In this document: positions 34,611 through 42,374 of the stretch, one piece after another
Position numbering within the stretch: position 1 is the first letter of the stretch
Layout: each line of letters starts with the position of its first letter
DNA from: Thiohalorhabdus sp. Cl-TMA
GTDB taxonomy: Bacteria > Pseudomonadota > Gammaproteobacteria > Thiohalorhabdales > Thiohalorhabdaceae
Reading direction: 5' to 3'
Length of the DNA: 64,000 nucleotides
Assembly (NCBI RefSeq): GCF_041821045.1
Contig: NZ_JBGUAW010000008.1
Location: 212,092-276,091 of the forward strand
Position numbers and translations under genes: made by a program
The notes under the pieces: generated by a model
Told to the model about the DNA's origin: nothing
The model's input: the letters and a program-made list of their open reading frames with translations, nothing else
Database searches by the model: none

Positions 34611-35177
34611 TCAGGAGACCGAGCGGCGCTCCGCCTCATGCGTGCAGGAACAGAAATGGTGGAACTCGGCGATGTAGTCGGCCACTTCAGCCTGGAGCTC
34701 GGGATTGTGCAGGTCGCCCGCCTCGGAGAGCTGCTCCTGGATCGCCGGGAAGAACAGGTAGCGCCCGAAAGGCCGGGCGCGAATATGGGCCAGTACCGAG
34801 AGCAGGGCATCCGCGGCGCGCGTGCCGGCGAAGCGGGCCGCGCCCAGGGCCACCACGCCCACGGGCTTGCCCCGCAGCACGGAAGGATAGCCCAGGTTGT
34901 CGAGCACCAGCTTGACCACCGCGGAATAGCTGCCGTGGTATTCGGGGGTGACCAGGATCACGCCCTCGGCGGCCCCCACCCGCTCCACCACGGGGCGGAA
35001 GGCCTCCACCGGCCCTCCGGCCACGGTGCCGTCCATGAGCGCATCGAGGTGCGATCCCGGTTGCAAGCGCTGCACGGCCTGGCCGGCGGTTTCCTCCAGC
35101 GCGCCGGCCAGATGGCGGGCCACCAGCCCCGTCCGGCTATCGGGACGGGCCGACCCTTCCAGTATCAGATACGCCAT
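34611..35177 (-). CDS. NADPH-dependent FMN reductase family protein
   Basis: Flavodoxin-fold reductase of 188 residues. The phosphate-binding loop is GSARPDSRTG near the N-terminus, and the flavin/substrate loop is VTPEYHGSYSAVVKLVLDNL. Related enzymes (ArsH, ChrR, SsuE families) reduce free flavins or quinones. The ATG at 35177 follows GGGAGGAGC. It has a good sigma70 promoter, divergent from glnA. The C-terminus CSCTHEAERR is unusual for the family. Confidence 0.85.
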   Translation of the reverse strand: MAYLILEGSARPDSRTGLVARHLAGALEETAGQAVQRLQPGSHLDALMDGTVAGGPVEAFRPVVERVGAAEGVILVTPEYHGSYSAVVKLVLDNLGYPSVLRGKPVGVVALGAARFAGTRAADALLSVLAHIRARPFGRYLFFPAIQEQLSEAGDLHNPELQAEVADYIAEFHHFCSCTHEAERRSVS

Positions 35178-35223
35178 GCATGCTCCTCCCGGGTGCACCC
35201 CGGGGTGAAAATGTAAATCCGTT

Positions 35224-35252
35224 AATATACTACTACGGCGCAACCCCGGCAA
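35224..35252 (-). promoter_or_regulatory. sigma70 promoter of FMN reductase gene
   Basis: On the minus strand TTGCCG (35252-35247) is 17 bp from TATATT (35229-35224), 47 bases before the ATG. It lies next to the glnA enhancer region. Confidence 0.65.
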
Positions 35253-35264
35253 CGGGCCCCGAAA

Positions 35265-35281
35265 CGCATCAAATTGGTGCA
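35265..35281 (+). promoter_or_regulatory. NtrC-binding site 1 (upstream of glnA)
   Basis: CGCATCAAATTGGTGCA matches the E. coli glnA NtrC site TGCACTAAAATGGTGCA at 13 of 17 positions. Its centre is about -106 from the inferred sigma54 transcription start. Confidence 0.7.
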
Positions 35282-35295
35282 CCACCCCCTCCGCT

Positions 35296-35312
35296 CGCCC
35301 TATAGTGGTGCA
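35296..35312 (+). promoter_or_regulatory. NtrC-binding site 2 (upstream of glnA)
   Basis: CGCCCTATAGTGGTGCA matches the same NtrC consensus at 13 of 17 positions, with the TGGTGCA half-site perfect. Its centre is 31 bp (three helical turns) from site 1, close to the 32-bp spacing in E. coli glnAp2. Confidence 0.68.
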
Positions 35313-35321
35313 TGCGGCCCG

Positions 35322-35340
35322 CCAAAATGCCCCATTTTGG
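35322..35340. promoter_or_regulatory. 7-5-7 inverted repeat between enhancer and promoter
   Basis: CCAAAAT and ATTTTGG flank GCCCC between the NtrC sites and the sigma54 promoter. This is a possible operator or bending element for an unidentified factor. Confidence 0.45.
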
Positions 35341-35351
35341 GCCACCCGCAC

Positions 35352-35368
35352 TTGGCATGGCCCATGCA
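35352..35368 (+). promoter_or_regulatory. sigma54 promoter of glnA
   Basis: TTGGCATGGCCCATGCA matches the -24/-12 consensus, with GG (35354-35355) and GC (35366-35367) separated by exactly 10 bases. Transcription would start near 35379, 39 bases before the glnA ATG. Confidence 0.82.
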
Positions 35369-35417
35369 ATCCCAGTGCAACGAGCAACGCACGGCTTTTC
35401 CATCAGGAGGCACTCCC

Positions 35418-36833
35418 ATGGCCCAAGGCGCCGACAAAGTCTTTCGCATGATCGAGGAGCACAACGCGCGCTTCGTTGATCTCCGGTTCACGGACCCCCG
35501 CGGCAAGTGGCAGCACATGACCCTTCCCGCCCACGGTCTGGATGAGGATACCTTCGAGGAAGGCTTCACCTTCGACGGTTCCTCCATCGACGGCTGGAAG
35601 GAGATCCACGAGTCCGACATGCTCCTGGTACCGGACCCGGAGACCGCCTTCCTCGATCCCTTCTTCGAGGAGCCCACCATCGTGCTGGCCTGCGACGTGG
35701 CCGAGCCGGACACCATGGAGGGCTACAACCGTGACCCCCGCTCCGTGGCCAAGCGCGCCGAGGCCTACCTGAAATCCAGCGGCATCGGCGATACCGCCTT
35801 CTTCGGCCCCGAGCCCGAGTTCTTCATGTTCGATTCGGTGCGCTGGGACGTGAAGATGGAGAAGTGCGGCTACGAGATCGACTCCGAGGAAGGCGTCTGG
35901 AACTCCGGCGCCGATTTCGAGGGCGGCAACTGGGGCCACCGTCCCGCGGTGAAGGGCGGATACTTCCCGGTTCCCCCCGTGGACTCCAGCCAGGACATCC
36001 GCTCCGCCATGAGCCTGGTGATGGAAGAGGTGGGCATCACCCCGGAGATCCACCACCACGAGGTGGCCACCGCCAACCAGAACGAGGTGGGCTTCCGCTT
36101 CGCCGAGGGCGTGGCGCAGGGCGATCAGCTGCAGAAATTCAAGTACATCGTCCACAACGTGGCCCACGCCTACGGCAAGACCGCCACCTTCATGCCCAAG
36201 CCGGTGGTGGGCGACAACGGCACCGGCATGCATGTGCACATGTCCATCTGGAAGGACGGCAACAACACTTTTGCCGGCGACAAGTATGCGGGGCTGTCCC
36301 AGGAGGCGATCTACTACATCGGCGGCATCATCAAGCACGCCAAGGCACTCAACGCCTTTACCAACGCCTCCACCAACAGCTACAAGCGCCTGGTTCCCGG
36401 CTTCGAGGCGCCCGTGCTGCTGGCCTATTCCAACCGCAACCGTTCCGCCAGCATCCGCATCCCGGCAGTGGGCTCGCCCAAGGGCCGGCGCATCGAGGTC
36501 CGCTTCCCGGACCCCACGGCCAACCCCTATCTGGCCTTCTCGGCGCTGCTGATGGCCGGCATCGACGGCATCGAGAACAAGATCGATCCCGGCGAGGCGC
36601 TTGACAAGAACCTGTACGACCTGCCGCCCGAGGAGCTCGAGGACGTGCCCCATGTCGCCGCCTCCTTCGAGGAAGCGCTCGACGCCCTCGACGCCGACCG
36701 CGAATTCCTGACCAAGGGCGGCGTATTCACCGACGATGCCATCGACGGCTATCTCGAGCTGCGGCGCGAGGAGGTGGACCAGGTGCGCATGACCACCCAT
36801 CCGGTGGAATTCGCCCTGTACTACAGCGTTTAA
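35418..36833 (+). CDS. glnA: glutamine synthetase type I
   Basis: Makes glutamine from glutamate, ammonia and ATP; the main ammonia-assimilating enzyme. The 471-residue protein shows the beta-Grasp N-domain, the [12 protein letters not shown] metal site, [23 protein letters not shown], and the adenylylation site tyrosine in [10 protein letters not shown]. So it is the GSI-beta type controlled by GlnE adenylylation. The ATG at 35418 follows AGGAGG by seven bases; the longer in-frame TTG reading runs into the promoter. NtrBC follow, and GlnD is encoded upstream. Confidence 0.99.
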   Translation: MAQGADKVFRMIEEHNARFVDLRFTDPRGKWQHMTLPAHGLDEDTFEEGFTFDGSSIDGWKEIHESDMLLVPDPETAFLDPFFEEPTIVLACDVAEPDTMEGYNRDPRSVAKRAEAYLKSSGIGDTAFFGPEPEFFMFDSVRWDVKMEKCGYEIDSEEGVWNSGADFEGGNWGHRPAVKGGYFPVPPVDSSQDIRSAMSLVMEEVGITPEIHHHEVATANQNEVGFRFAEGVAQGDQLQKFKYIVHNVAHAYGKTATFMPKPVVGDNGTGMHVHMSIWKDGNNTFAGDKYAGLSQEAIYYIGGIIKHAKALNAFTNASTNSYKRLVPGFEAPVLLAYSNRNRSASIRIPAVGSPKGRRIEVRFPDPTANPYLAFSALLMAGIDGIENKIDPGEALDKNLYDLPPEELEDVPHVAASFEEALDALDADREFLTKGGVFTDDAIDGYLELRREEVDQVRMTTHPVEFALYYSV

Positions 36834-36879
36834 CCCGGGAACGGGCCACGAAGCGCCCATGTTCCGGCTCCGCAGCTTC

Positions 36880-36917
36880 GACGACCTCCCCGGCAGCCGG
36901 GGAGGTCGTCCTTATTT
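36880..36917 (+). terminator. hairpin terminator after glnA
   Basis: GACGACCTCCCCGG and CCGGGGAGGTCGTC form a perfect 14-bp stem with a CAG loop, followed by the moderate T-tract CTTATTT. It may only partly terminate, allowing read-through to ntrBC. Confidence 0.75.
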
Positions 36918-36921
36918 CGGG

Positions 36922-37071
36922 CCCAGCCCGGAAATTGCGTCCAAGCCACTGCGGGACAGAATGATGCCCGATTATTCCATCGAGACCGCCCGTTTTCCGC
37001 CGGCCCGGCCAATCGGCCGGCCCCGCGTGGCACTTCGCCGGTCCGGTCCGGGGCGCAATTTCCGGGCTGGG
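36922..37071. repeat. 18-bp perfect inverted repeat with 114-nt spacer before ntrB
   Basis: CCCAGCCCGGAAATTGCG (36922-36939) is the exact reverse complement of 37054-37071. An inner palindrome CCGGCC-AATC-GGCCGG lies at 37005-37020. The right arm ends at 37071 and touches the GGGAG ribosome site of ntrB (start 37083), so the fold could mask it. No coding sequence is seen inside. Confidence 0.8.
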
Positions 37072-37082
37072 AGCGGGCAGCC

Positions 37083-38183
37083 ATGAAACAGCCGAATCCC
37101 ATGCAGATCCTCGACTCCCTGGCCACGGCGGTGCTGACCTTCGATGACCGGCTGCATCTGGATTGGATGAATCCCGCCGCCGAGGAGCTTTTCGCCATCG
37201 GCCTACGTCAGGGACAGAACCGCGATTTCGAGGGCCTGTTCCCAGACCGCACCAATCTGGTGCAACGGGCGCAGGAGGTGCTCGCCCAGCCGCGCGTGGT
37301 CAGCGAGCGGGAGGTCTGGCTCCAATGTCCGGGCGACTCGGGGCGCCTCGTGGACATCACCCTATCCCCACTACCGCTGGAGGGGGACCGGCTCGGACTG
37401 CTCGTGGAGGCCACCCTCTCCGACCGGCGGTCCCGCATCGCCCAGGAGGGGCGGCGCATCGAGGAGCAGCGCGCACTCCGCCGGGTCATCCGCGGGCTGG
37501 CCCACGAGGTGAAGAACCCGCTCGGTGGTCTGCGGGGGGCAGCCCAGCTGCTCGCGGCCCACCTCCCCGACCCCGACCTCACCGAGTACACGGAGGTGAT
37601 CGAGCACGAGGTCAACCGCCTCCTCAAGCTACTGGATTCTCTCCAGGGCCCCCGGCACACGCGGCACCGGGAACCGGTGAACATTCACCAGGTCCTGGAA
37701 CGGGTGCGGCGGCTGGTCAGCGCGGAAGCGCCCCAGGAGGTCTCCATCCTCCAGGACTACGACCCGAGCCTTCCGGAGATCACGGCGGATTTCGACCAGC
37801 TGGTCCAGGTATTCCTCAACCTCGCCCAGAACGCGGTGCAGGCCGTATCCCAGCAGGAGGAAGGCCGGGTCATCCTCCGCACCCGGGTGGAGCGGAACTA
37901 CACCATCGAGGGCAACCGGCATCCCCTCGCCCTGCGCGTTGAGGTTGCCGACAACGGACCCGGGATCCCGGAAGCGGAGCAGAACCAGATCTTCTACCCG
38001 CTCGTGACCAGCCGCGCCGAAGGGCGCGGTCTGGGACTGTCCATCGCCCAGGACCTGATCACCGCCCACGGCGGGGTGATCGATCTCCAGAGCGCGCCGG
38101 GTCACACCGTGTTCCAGGTAACCCTCCCCTTGACTCCCCCGGCGAACGGGGAGGCCAACGAAAACGGGAACCGCAGCTTATGA
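37083..38183 (+). CDS. glnL: nitrogen regulation sensor kinase NtrB
   Basis: PII-controlled histidine kinase/phosphatase for NtrC. The 366-residue cytosolic protein has a PAS domain (residues ~5-115), the HisKA motif GLAHEVKNPLGGLRG with phospho-acceptor H141, and the ATPase boxes NLAQNAVQAV, VADNGPGIP and GRGLGLSIAQDL. No membrane segments. Its end overlaps ntrC by four bases (ATGA). Start MKQPNPMQILDSLATAVLTFD is typical of NtrB. Confidence 0.97.
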   Translation: MKQPNPMQILDSLATAVLTFDDRLHLDWMNPAAEELFAIGLRQGQNRDFEGLFPDRTNLVQRAQEVLAQPRVVSEREVWLQCPGDSGRLVDITLSPLPLEGDRLGLLVEATLSDRRSRIAQEGRRIEEQRALRRVIRGLAHEVKNPLGGLRGAAQLLAAHLPDPDLTEYTEVIEHEVNRLLKLLDSLQGPRHTRHREPVNIHQVLERVRRLVSAEAPQEVSILQDYDPSLPEITADFDQLVQVFLNLAQNAVQAVSQQEEGRVILRTRVERNYTIEGNRHPLALRVEVADNGPGIPEAEQNQIFYPLVTSRAEGRGLGLSIAQDLITAHGGVIDLQSAPGHTVFQVTLPLTPPANGEANENGNRSL

Positions 38184-39568
38184 AACCCACTGTCTGGGTG
38201 GTCGACGATGATTCCTCGATCCGCTGGGTGCTGGAGAAGGCGCTGAGCGAGGCGGGCATGCAGGTGCGCACCTTCGAATCAGCGGCGCCCGTGCTCCAGG
38301 CGCTGGACGGGGAGCGCCCCGATCTCGTCATCTCCGACGTTCGCATGCCCGGCGAGGACGGCTTCGCCCTCCTGCGCCGCATACAGGCTGATCACCACAA
38401 CCTCCCGGTGCTACTGACCACGGCCTACAGCGACATGGATGCCGCTGTGGCCGCCTTCGAGGAGGGGGCCTTCGAGTACCTCCCCAAGCCCTTCGACGTG
38501 GCCGAGGCGGTGTCCCTGGCCCGCCACGCCATCGCCCAGGCGCCCGCCGCGGAGGAGGAGCCCGCGGCGGAGAAGCGTCCGGAGATCCTCGGCGAGGCGC
38601 CGGCCATGCAGCAGGTCTTCCGGATCATCGGCCGTCTGGTCAGTTCGGAAGCCAATGTCCTGATCACCGGCGAATCCGGAACCGGGAAGGAGCTGGTTGC
38701 CCGCGCCCTGCACCGCCACAGCCCGCGCTCCGACGGCCCCTTCGTGGCCCTGAATACCGCCGCGGTCCCGGCCGAGCTCCTGGAATCCGAGCTCTTCGGG
38801 CATGAGCGCGGCGCCTTCACCGGCGCCGTGGAACGCCGGGTGGGCCGATTCGAGGAGGCCAGCGGCGGCACGCTGTTCCTCGATGAGATCGGCGACATGC
38901 CGGCCGAGCTGCAGACCCGGCTGCTCCGGGTGCTGGCGGAAGGGGAATTCCAGCGGGTGGGCGGCCGGCAGCTCCTGCACGCGGACGTCCGGATCATCGC
39001 CGCCACCCACCAGGACCTGTCCGCCCTGATCCGGGATGGGGGCTTCCGGGAGGACCTTTACCACCGCCTCAACGTGGTACCCATCCACCTGCCCCCGCTG
39101 CGCGACCGGCGGGAGGATATCCCGCAGCTGGTGCGCCACTTCCTGGAGGAGGTGGCCAATGAGCTCGGCCTGCAGCCCAAGCAGCTCTCCGCCGAGACCC
39201 TGGAGGTGCTGCAGGGGCATGGGTGGCCGGGTAATGTCCGCGAGCTGGAGAACCTGTGCCGGCGACTCACCCTCATGGCGCCGGGCACCACCATATTCCC
39301 GGAGGATCTACCTCCCCCCTATCGTGATTCCACGCCCGAGGAGAGCAGCGGCGACTGGCAATCGGCACTCGCCCAGTGGGTCCGCGCCGCCCTCCAGAAC
39401 GGCCAAAGCGAAGTGGGCGACCGCGTTCAGGCGGATACTGAACGGGTCCTGATCCGCGAAGCCCTGGCCCACACCGGCGGACACCGCCAGCGGGCAGCCG
39501 CGCTTCTCGGCTGGGGTCGGAACACCCTGACCCGGAAGATCAAGGAGCTGCAGATGGAGGAAGGATAG
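38180..39568 (+). CDS. glnG: nitrogen regulation response regulator NtrC
   Basis: Sigma54 activator of nitrogen genes, 462 residues. The receiver domain (1-120) has phospho-acceptor D53 in ISDVRMPG and the KPFD lysine. The AAA+ domain has Walker A GESGTGKE (near 163), the sigma54-contact loop GAFTGA (near 210) and the LFLDEIGDMP Walker B. The C-terminal Fis-type helix-turn-helix is RAAALLGWGRNTLTRKIKEL. It should bind the two sites upstream of glnA. The alanine/glutamate-rich linker (EEEPAAEKRP) is ordinary. Confidence 0.98.
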   Translation: MKPTVWVVDDDSSIRWVLEKALSEAGMQVRTFESAAPVLQALDGERPDLVISDVRMPGEDGFALLRRIQADHHNLPVLLTTAYSDMDAAVAAFEEGAFEYLPKPFDVAEAVSLARHAIAQAPAAEEEPAAEKRPEILGEAPAMQQVFRIIGRLVSSEANVLITGESGTGKELVARALHRHSPRSDGPFVALNTAAVPAELLESELFGHERGAFTGAVERRVGRFEEASGGTLFLDEIGDMPAELQTRLLRVLAEGEFQRVGGRQLLHADVRIIAATHQDLSALIRDGGFREDLYHRLNVVPIHLPPLRDRREDIPQLVRHFLEEVANELGLQPKQLSAETLEVLQGHGWPGNVRELENLCRRLTLMAPGTTIFPEDLPPPYRDSTPEESSGDWQSALAQWVRAALQNGQSEVGDRVQADTERVLIREALAHTGGHRQRAAALLGWGRNTLTRKIKELQMEEG

Positions 39569-39635
39569 CGATAGCCGCTTCCCCGCCTGTATAGTGGAAA
39601 ATCGTTCCATTACAACCACTAGCAGGAGATTCGCC

Positions 39636-40448
39636 GTGCGCGCATTGCCCCGGCTTATCGCCCTTCTCTCGCTGGTCCTCCTAACCAGTACCTCCGCCTC
39701 GGCCACCGAGGAAACCCGGATCACCTGGCTGGGCCACGCCGCATTCAAGGTAGAAGCCCCGAACGGCGGGGTGATGCTGATCGACCCCTGGCTCAAGAAC
39801 CCCAAGAATCCCGAGGGAGAGCGACTCCTCAGCGATCCGGGCAGGGTGGACTGGATCCTGCTCACCCACGCCCACCCCGACCACGTGGGCAATACCGTGG
39901 CCCTGGCTAAGAAGACCGGCGCGCGGCTGGTGGCACCCTTCGAGCTGGGCCAGCAGCTGGTCGCCCAGGGATACCCCGAGGACCAGGTGGGCATGGACGG
40001 ACTCATGAATATCGGCGGGGAGATCGAGCTGCTGGATGGCGAAGTAAAGGTCCTCATGACCCCGGCCGTGCACAGCTCCGGACTGAGCACAAGTGGCGAG
40101 GACGGGCCCTCCCATTTCTACGGGTCCAACCCGGTGGGCTACCGCCTCGCGATTCAAGGCGGCCCCGCCGTCTACCACGCCGGCGACACGGACGTATTCG
40201 GCGACATGGAGCTGATCCGGAAGCTCTCGCCGGTGGACGTCATGCTCGCCCCTATCGGCGGCCATTTCACTATGGACCCGGAGCGGGCCGCCTACGCCGT
40301 GAACCGCCTGATCCAGCCCGACGTGGTCATCCCCATGCACTACGGCACCTATCCCGTGCTCAAGGGCCGCCCCGAAGCACTCCAGAAGCGCCTGGACGAG
40401 GGGGTGGAAATGCGGGCCCTGTCGATCAACGGGACGGCCGCATTCTAG
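39636..40448 (+). CDS. secreted metal-dependent hydrolase, UPF0173 (MBL fold)
   Basis: Metallo-beta-lactamase-fold hydrolase of 270 residues with a signal peptide (MRALPRLIALLSLVLLTSTSASA), so probably periplasmic. Most UPF0173 members are cytosolic, which makes this unusual. Metal-binding motifs are HAHPDH (78-83), the H in TPAVHSSG, HAGDTD, and IPMHYGTYP near the C-terminus. The GTG at 39636 follows GCAGGAGAT and gives the clean signal peptide; a GTG at 39594 would add 14 residues. Substrate unknown. Confidence 0.85.
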   Translation: MRALPRLIALLSLVLLTSTSASATEETRITWLGHAAFKVEAPNGGVMLIDPWLKNPKNPEGERLLSDPGRVDWILLTHAHPDHVGNTVALAKKTGARLVAPFELGQQLVAQGYPEDQVGMDGLMNIGGEIELLDGEVKVLMTPAVHSSGLSTSGEDGPSHFYGSNPVGYRLAIQGGPAVYHAGDTDVFGDMELIRKLSPVDVMLAPIGGHFTMDPERAAYAVNRLIQPDVVIPMHYGTYPVLKGRPEALQKRLDEGVEMRALSINGTAAF

Positions 40449-40453
40449 GGAGC

Positions 40454-40487
40454 GCCGGTGCGGGAGAGGTAGCGGCTCCGCACCGGC
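40454..40487 (+). terminator. hairpin after the UPF0173 gene
   Basis: GCCGGTGCGGGAG pairs with CTCCGCACCGGC with one bulged G, six bases after the stop. The following bases are C-rich with few T, so intrinsic termination would be weak. Confidence 0.4.
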
Positions 40488-40549
40488 CGCCTTCCCGCCC
40501 TGGCGGGGGTCCGGAGATCCTCGCTCGGGGCCGATTTTTACCGCCCATT

Positions 40550-40578
40550 TTGACAGGGAGAAGCCACTTCTTTACATT
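40550..40578 (+). promoter_or_regulatory. strong sigma70 promoter of tRNA-Ser unit
   Basis: TTGACA (perfect -35, 40550-40555) and TACATT (40573-40578) are 17 bp apart. Transcription would start near 40585, about 14 bases before the tRNA. Confidence 0.85.
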
Positions 40579-40598
40579 ATTCGTCTTCCAACCGTTAT

Positions 40599-40692
<94 letters not shown>

Positions 40693-40705
40693 TTTTGCGC
40701 TCGCC

Positions 40706-41251
40706 GTGATTCTCATGGCGCTTGCGGCTCCGGCGCATGTGCTGGCGGCCGTCCATCCGGAAGGGACGCGGGCGCAGCAGGAGGCCGGCCCGGCTGAGCT
40801 GGTTCGCATCCAGGTCCTGGACAAGGTGGAAGGCAAGCGGCGAACCATGACCCTGCCGCTAGCGGTGACCATCCCCCTTCCGGATACCGTGCACAGCATC
40901 CGGGTCACACGCTTCACCGAGGATTTCGCGCTGGCCGAACCGCCCCGGACGGAACCCGCACAGGGGCCCCGGCAGAACGGGGAAGCGCCGGGCCAAAGCG
41001 ATCCGGAAGCGATTCCGATCGCGGACGACTCCCCCTTGGTCCCGCAGGACTGGGGGCCGTCGAAAAAGCCGGAGCCGGTGCCCCGGGCGGCCGGGGAGGA
41101 AAACCCCGCGGCCCTTCTGAAGCTCTATCGGGGCAATCAGCTGGTGGGCTCCAGCTGGATTTTTCAGAAGGCTCCCCACTTGTTTCAGCCCTCCAATATG
41201 CGTTATACTTTCCAACTTCTTGGCGTCGACGAAACCGCCAAGACTCCTTAA
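40706..41251 (+). CDS. exported hypothetical protein, DUF2155-like, between two tRNAs
   Basis: The 181-residue product begins with a signal peptide (MILMALAAPAHVLA). The mature part has VRIQVLDKVEGKRRTMTLPL, a Pro-rich acidic middle (~residues 75-130), and a C-terminal LVGSSWIFQKAPHLFQPSNMRY. By eye, the LDK-x-x-G opening and the final WxFxxxPxL stretch recall the DUF2155 family; this is not certain. The GTG at 40706 starts only 15 bases after the tRNA-Ser CCA and has no clear Shine-Dalgarno; an ATG at 40715 is an alternative. Its TAA ends at the base before tRNA-Arg. Confidence 0.68.
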   Translation: MILMALAAPAHVLAAVHPEGTRAQQEAGPAELVRIQVLDKVEGKRRTMTLPLAVTIPLPDTVHSIRVTRFTEDFALAEPPRTEPAQGPRQNGEAPGQSDPEAIPIADDSPLVPQDWGPSKKPEPVPRAAGEENPAALLKLYRGNQLVGSSWIFQKAPHLFQPSNMRYTFQLLGVDETAKTP

Positions 41252-41328
41252 GCGCCCGTAGCTCAGCTGGATAGAGCAACTGACTACGAATCAGTAGGTC
41301 GGGGGTTCAAATCCTCCCGGGCGCACCA
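41252..41328 (+). tRNA. tRNA-Arg(ACG)
   Basis: The 77-nt sequence starts GCGCCCGTAGCTCAGCTGG and ends with an encoded CCA. The acceptor stem is GCGCCCG/CGGGCGC. The anticodon stem-loop ACTGA-CTACGAA-TCAGT gives anticodon ACG, which becomes ICG after deamination. T-arm GGGGGTTCAAATCCTCC. It begins at the base after the upstream gene's stop codon and is followed ten bases later by a terminator. Confidence 0.98.
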
Positions 41329-41337
41329 CACGAGCTT

Positions 41338-41367
41338 AGCCCCCGGCATTGCCGGGGGCTTTTTTTG
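41338..41367 (+). terminator. intrinsic terminator after tRNA-Arg
   Basis: AGCCCCCGGC and GCCGGGGGCT form a 10-bp stem with an ATT loop, followed by a run of at least seven T. It ends the tRNA-CDS-tRNA unit. Confidence 0.93.
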
Positions 41368-41642
41368 TCCCGCCCCCCTTCACGCGCGAGCCGCCGAGTG
41401 AAATTCAGCCCCAACGGACCCGGATGGGGCTTTGGACATGTGTCCCCGCTGGGATGGACGGGCTCCGAAGCCCTGAAAAAGGGGGAGATTCCAATTCGGA
41501 AAGTTCTGTGAAAATCCGGGAGATGTCAATGAGTCGGGAGAGCTGCCTGCGTAACGCGATTTTCACCGAGCCGGAACGGGCGGGAGCATGAAGCGGCGTT
41601 GAGCAGAGCGGTCTTTGGGGGACGAGGGAAGCGTGGAGCGAG
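41368..41642. other. non-coding stretch after tRNA-Arg
   Basis: 275 bp with no convincing gene, tRNA or repeat on either strand. Composition looks less GC-rich than the core regions. A short open frame on plus has no ribosome site or recognisable sequence. Confidence 0.4.
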
Positions 41643-41903
41643 TCAGGAATGGTGGGAAGGAGACTGCGGGCCGGAGACGCTTTCCTGCTCCTGCTCCAGG
41701 GAGGCGAGCACCGCTTCTCCCCGTTTACTGAGACAGAGCCCTTCCCCGCTGCTTTCCAGATATCCCCGCTGCAACAGAGAAGCCAGCTTGTCACTGAACT
41801 CCTGGCTATTGCAGTAGAGCTTCTGCAGAAAATGCTCACGCATTTCGGTAACACTTTCACCGGCGGAAAAGGCTTTCAGTATCATTTGGTCAGATAGATT
41901 CAA
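41643..41903 (-). CDS. small winged-helix-like hypothetical protein
   Basis: Not a family I can name. The 86-residue product (MNLSDQMILKAFSAGESVTEMREHF...) looks helical. It contains a winged-helix-like pattern: a helix-turn-helix around FSDKLASLLQRGYLE, then GLCLSKRGEAVLASLEQE, recalling the L-x-x-G-Y-L ... LT-x-x-G wing of MarR/PadR-type domains. The TTG at 41903 is chosen because GGAGG lies six bases upstream; longer readings give an unlike, Arg/Cys-rich N-terminus. An AT-rich palindrome lies 72-102 bases upstream. Local GC is lower than in neighbours, suggesting transfer. Confidence 0.5.
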   Translation of the reverse strand: MNLSDQMILKAFSAGESVTEMREHFLQKLYCNSQEFSDKLASLLQRGYLESSGEGLCLSKRGEAVLASLEQEQESVSGPQSPSHHS

Positions 41904-42374
41904 GAACAGCCTCCGCCTGCACTTTCGGAGAATGAAACCAAAACACCCTGAACCGCGTGGAACAATGGGTCCGCTTAAATCCCACAAAATTTTTGCGGGT
42001 TTTAATGACGACTGCGCTAACCTTACCATGCCTTCCCCCGGCTCCCAACAAATCATCCGGGCTCAAATCACATTATCCGTCATAATGTTGATCGAAATGG
42101 TCGAGAACCACGCCCATGAGTACGGCGGGCTTCCTGACGGGGCCTGTCAGTCCCCCGTACCCTCCGGTTTGCCTGCAACGTGCGGCTTTGGTACTGTTTG
42201 CTTCCTGAAGAAGTATCCGGAACGGCAATCTCCCATCCGAGGATCGGGGTGGTCGGCGGGTAGGCCGGCCCCGGAAGGCGGCATGCTCGCTTCCACGATT
42301 CGTGCCTGTACGTCAGTCGGCAGGGCCCCGCCCTGCGCAACCCTCCTCTCCGGCATTAGCTACTGACCGTTATC
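41904..42374. other. intergenic region upstream of aroG
   Basis: 471 bp without a convincing gene, apart from the AT-rich palindrome at 41975-42005. A CATAAT at 42081 resembles a -10 but has no -35. No leader peptide rich in Phe, Tyr or Trp was found before aroG. Confidence 0.45.
41975..42005. promoter_or_regulatory. AT-rich imperfect palindrome
   Basis: TTAAATCCCACAAAA and TTTTTGCGGGTTTTAA are inverted copies with two mismatches over ~15 positions. It lies upstream of the small winged-helix-like gene, so it is a candidate operator. It is striking in a GC-rich background. Confidence 0.5.

Noticed and set aside
35403..36860. Minus-strand open frame opposite glnA
   Set aside because: It is the shadow of glnA; no ribosome site and no domain.
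41349..41591. Short plus-strand open frame after tRNA-Arg
   Set aside because: It begins inside the terminator, has no ribosome site and no recognisable sequence.
42115..42374. Attenuator leader peptide for aroG
   Set aside because: No short reading frame rich in Phe, Tyr or Trp and no terminator-like stem was found upstream.
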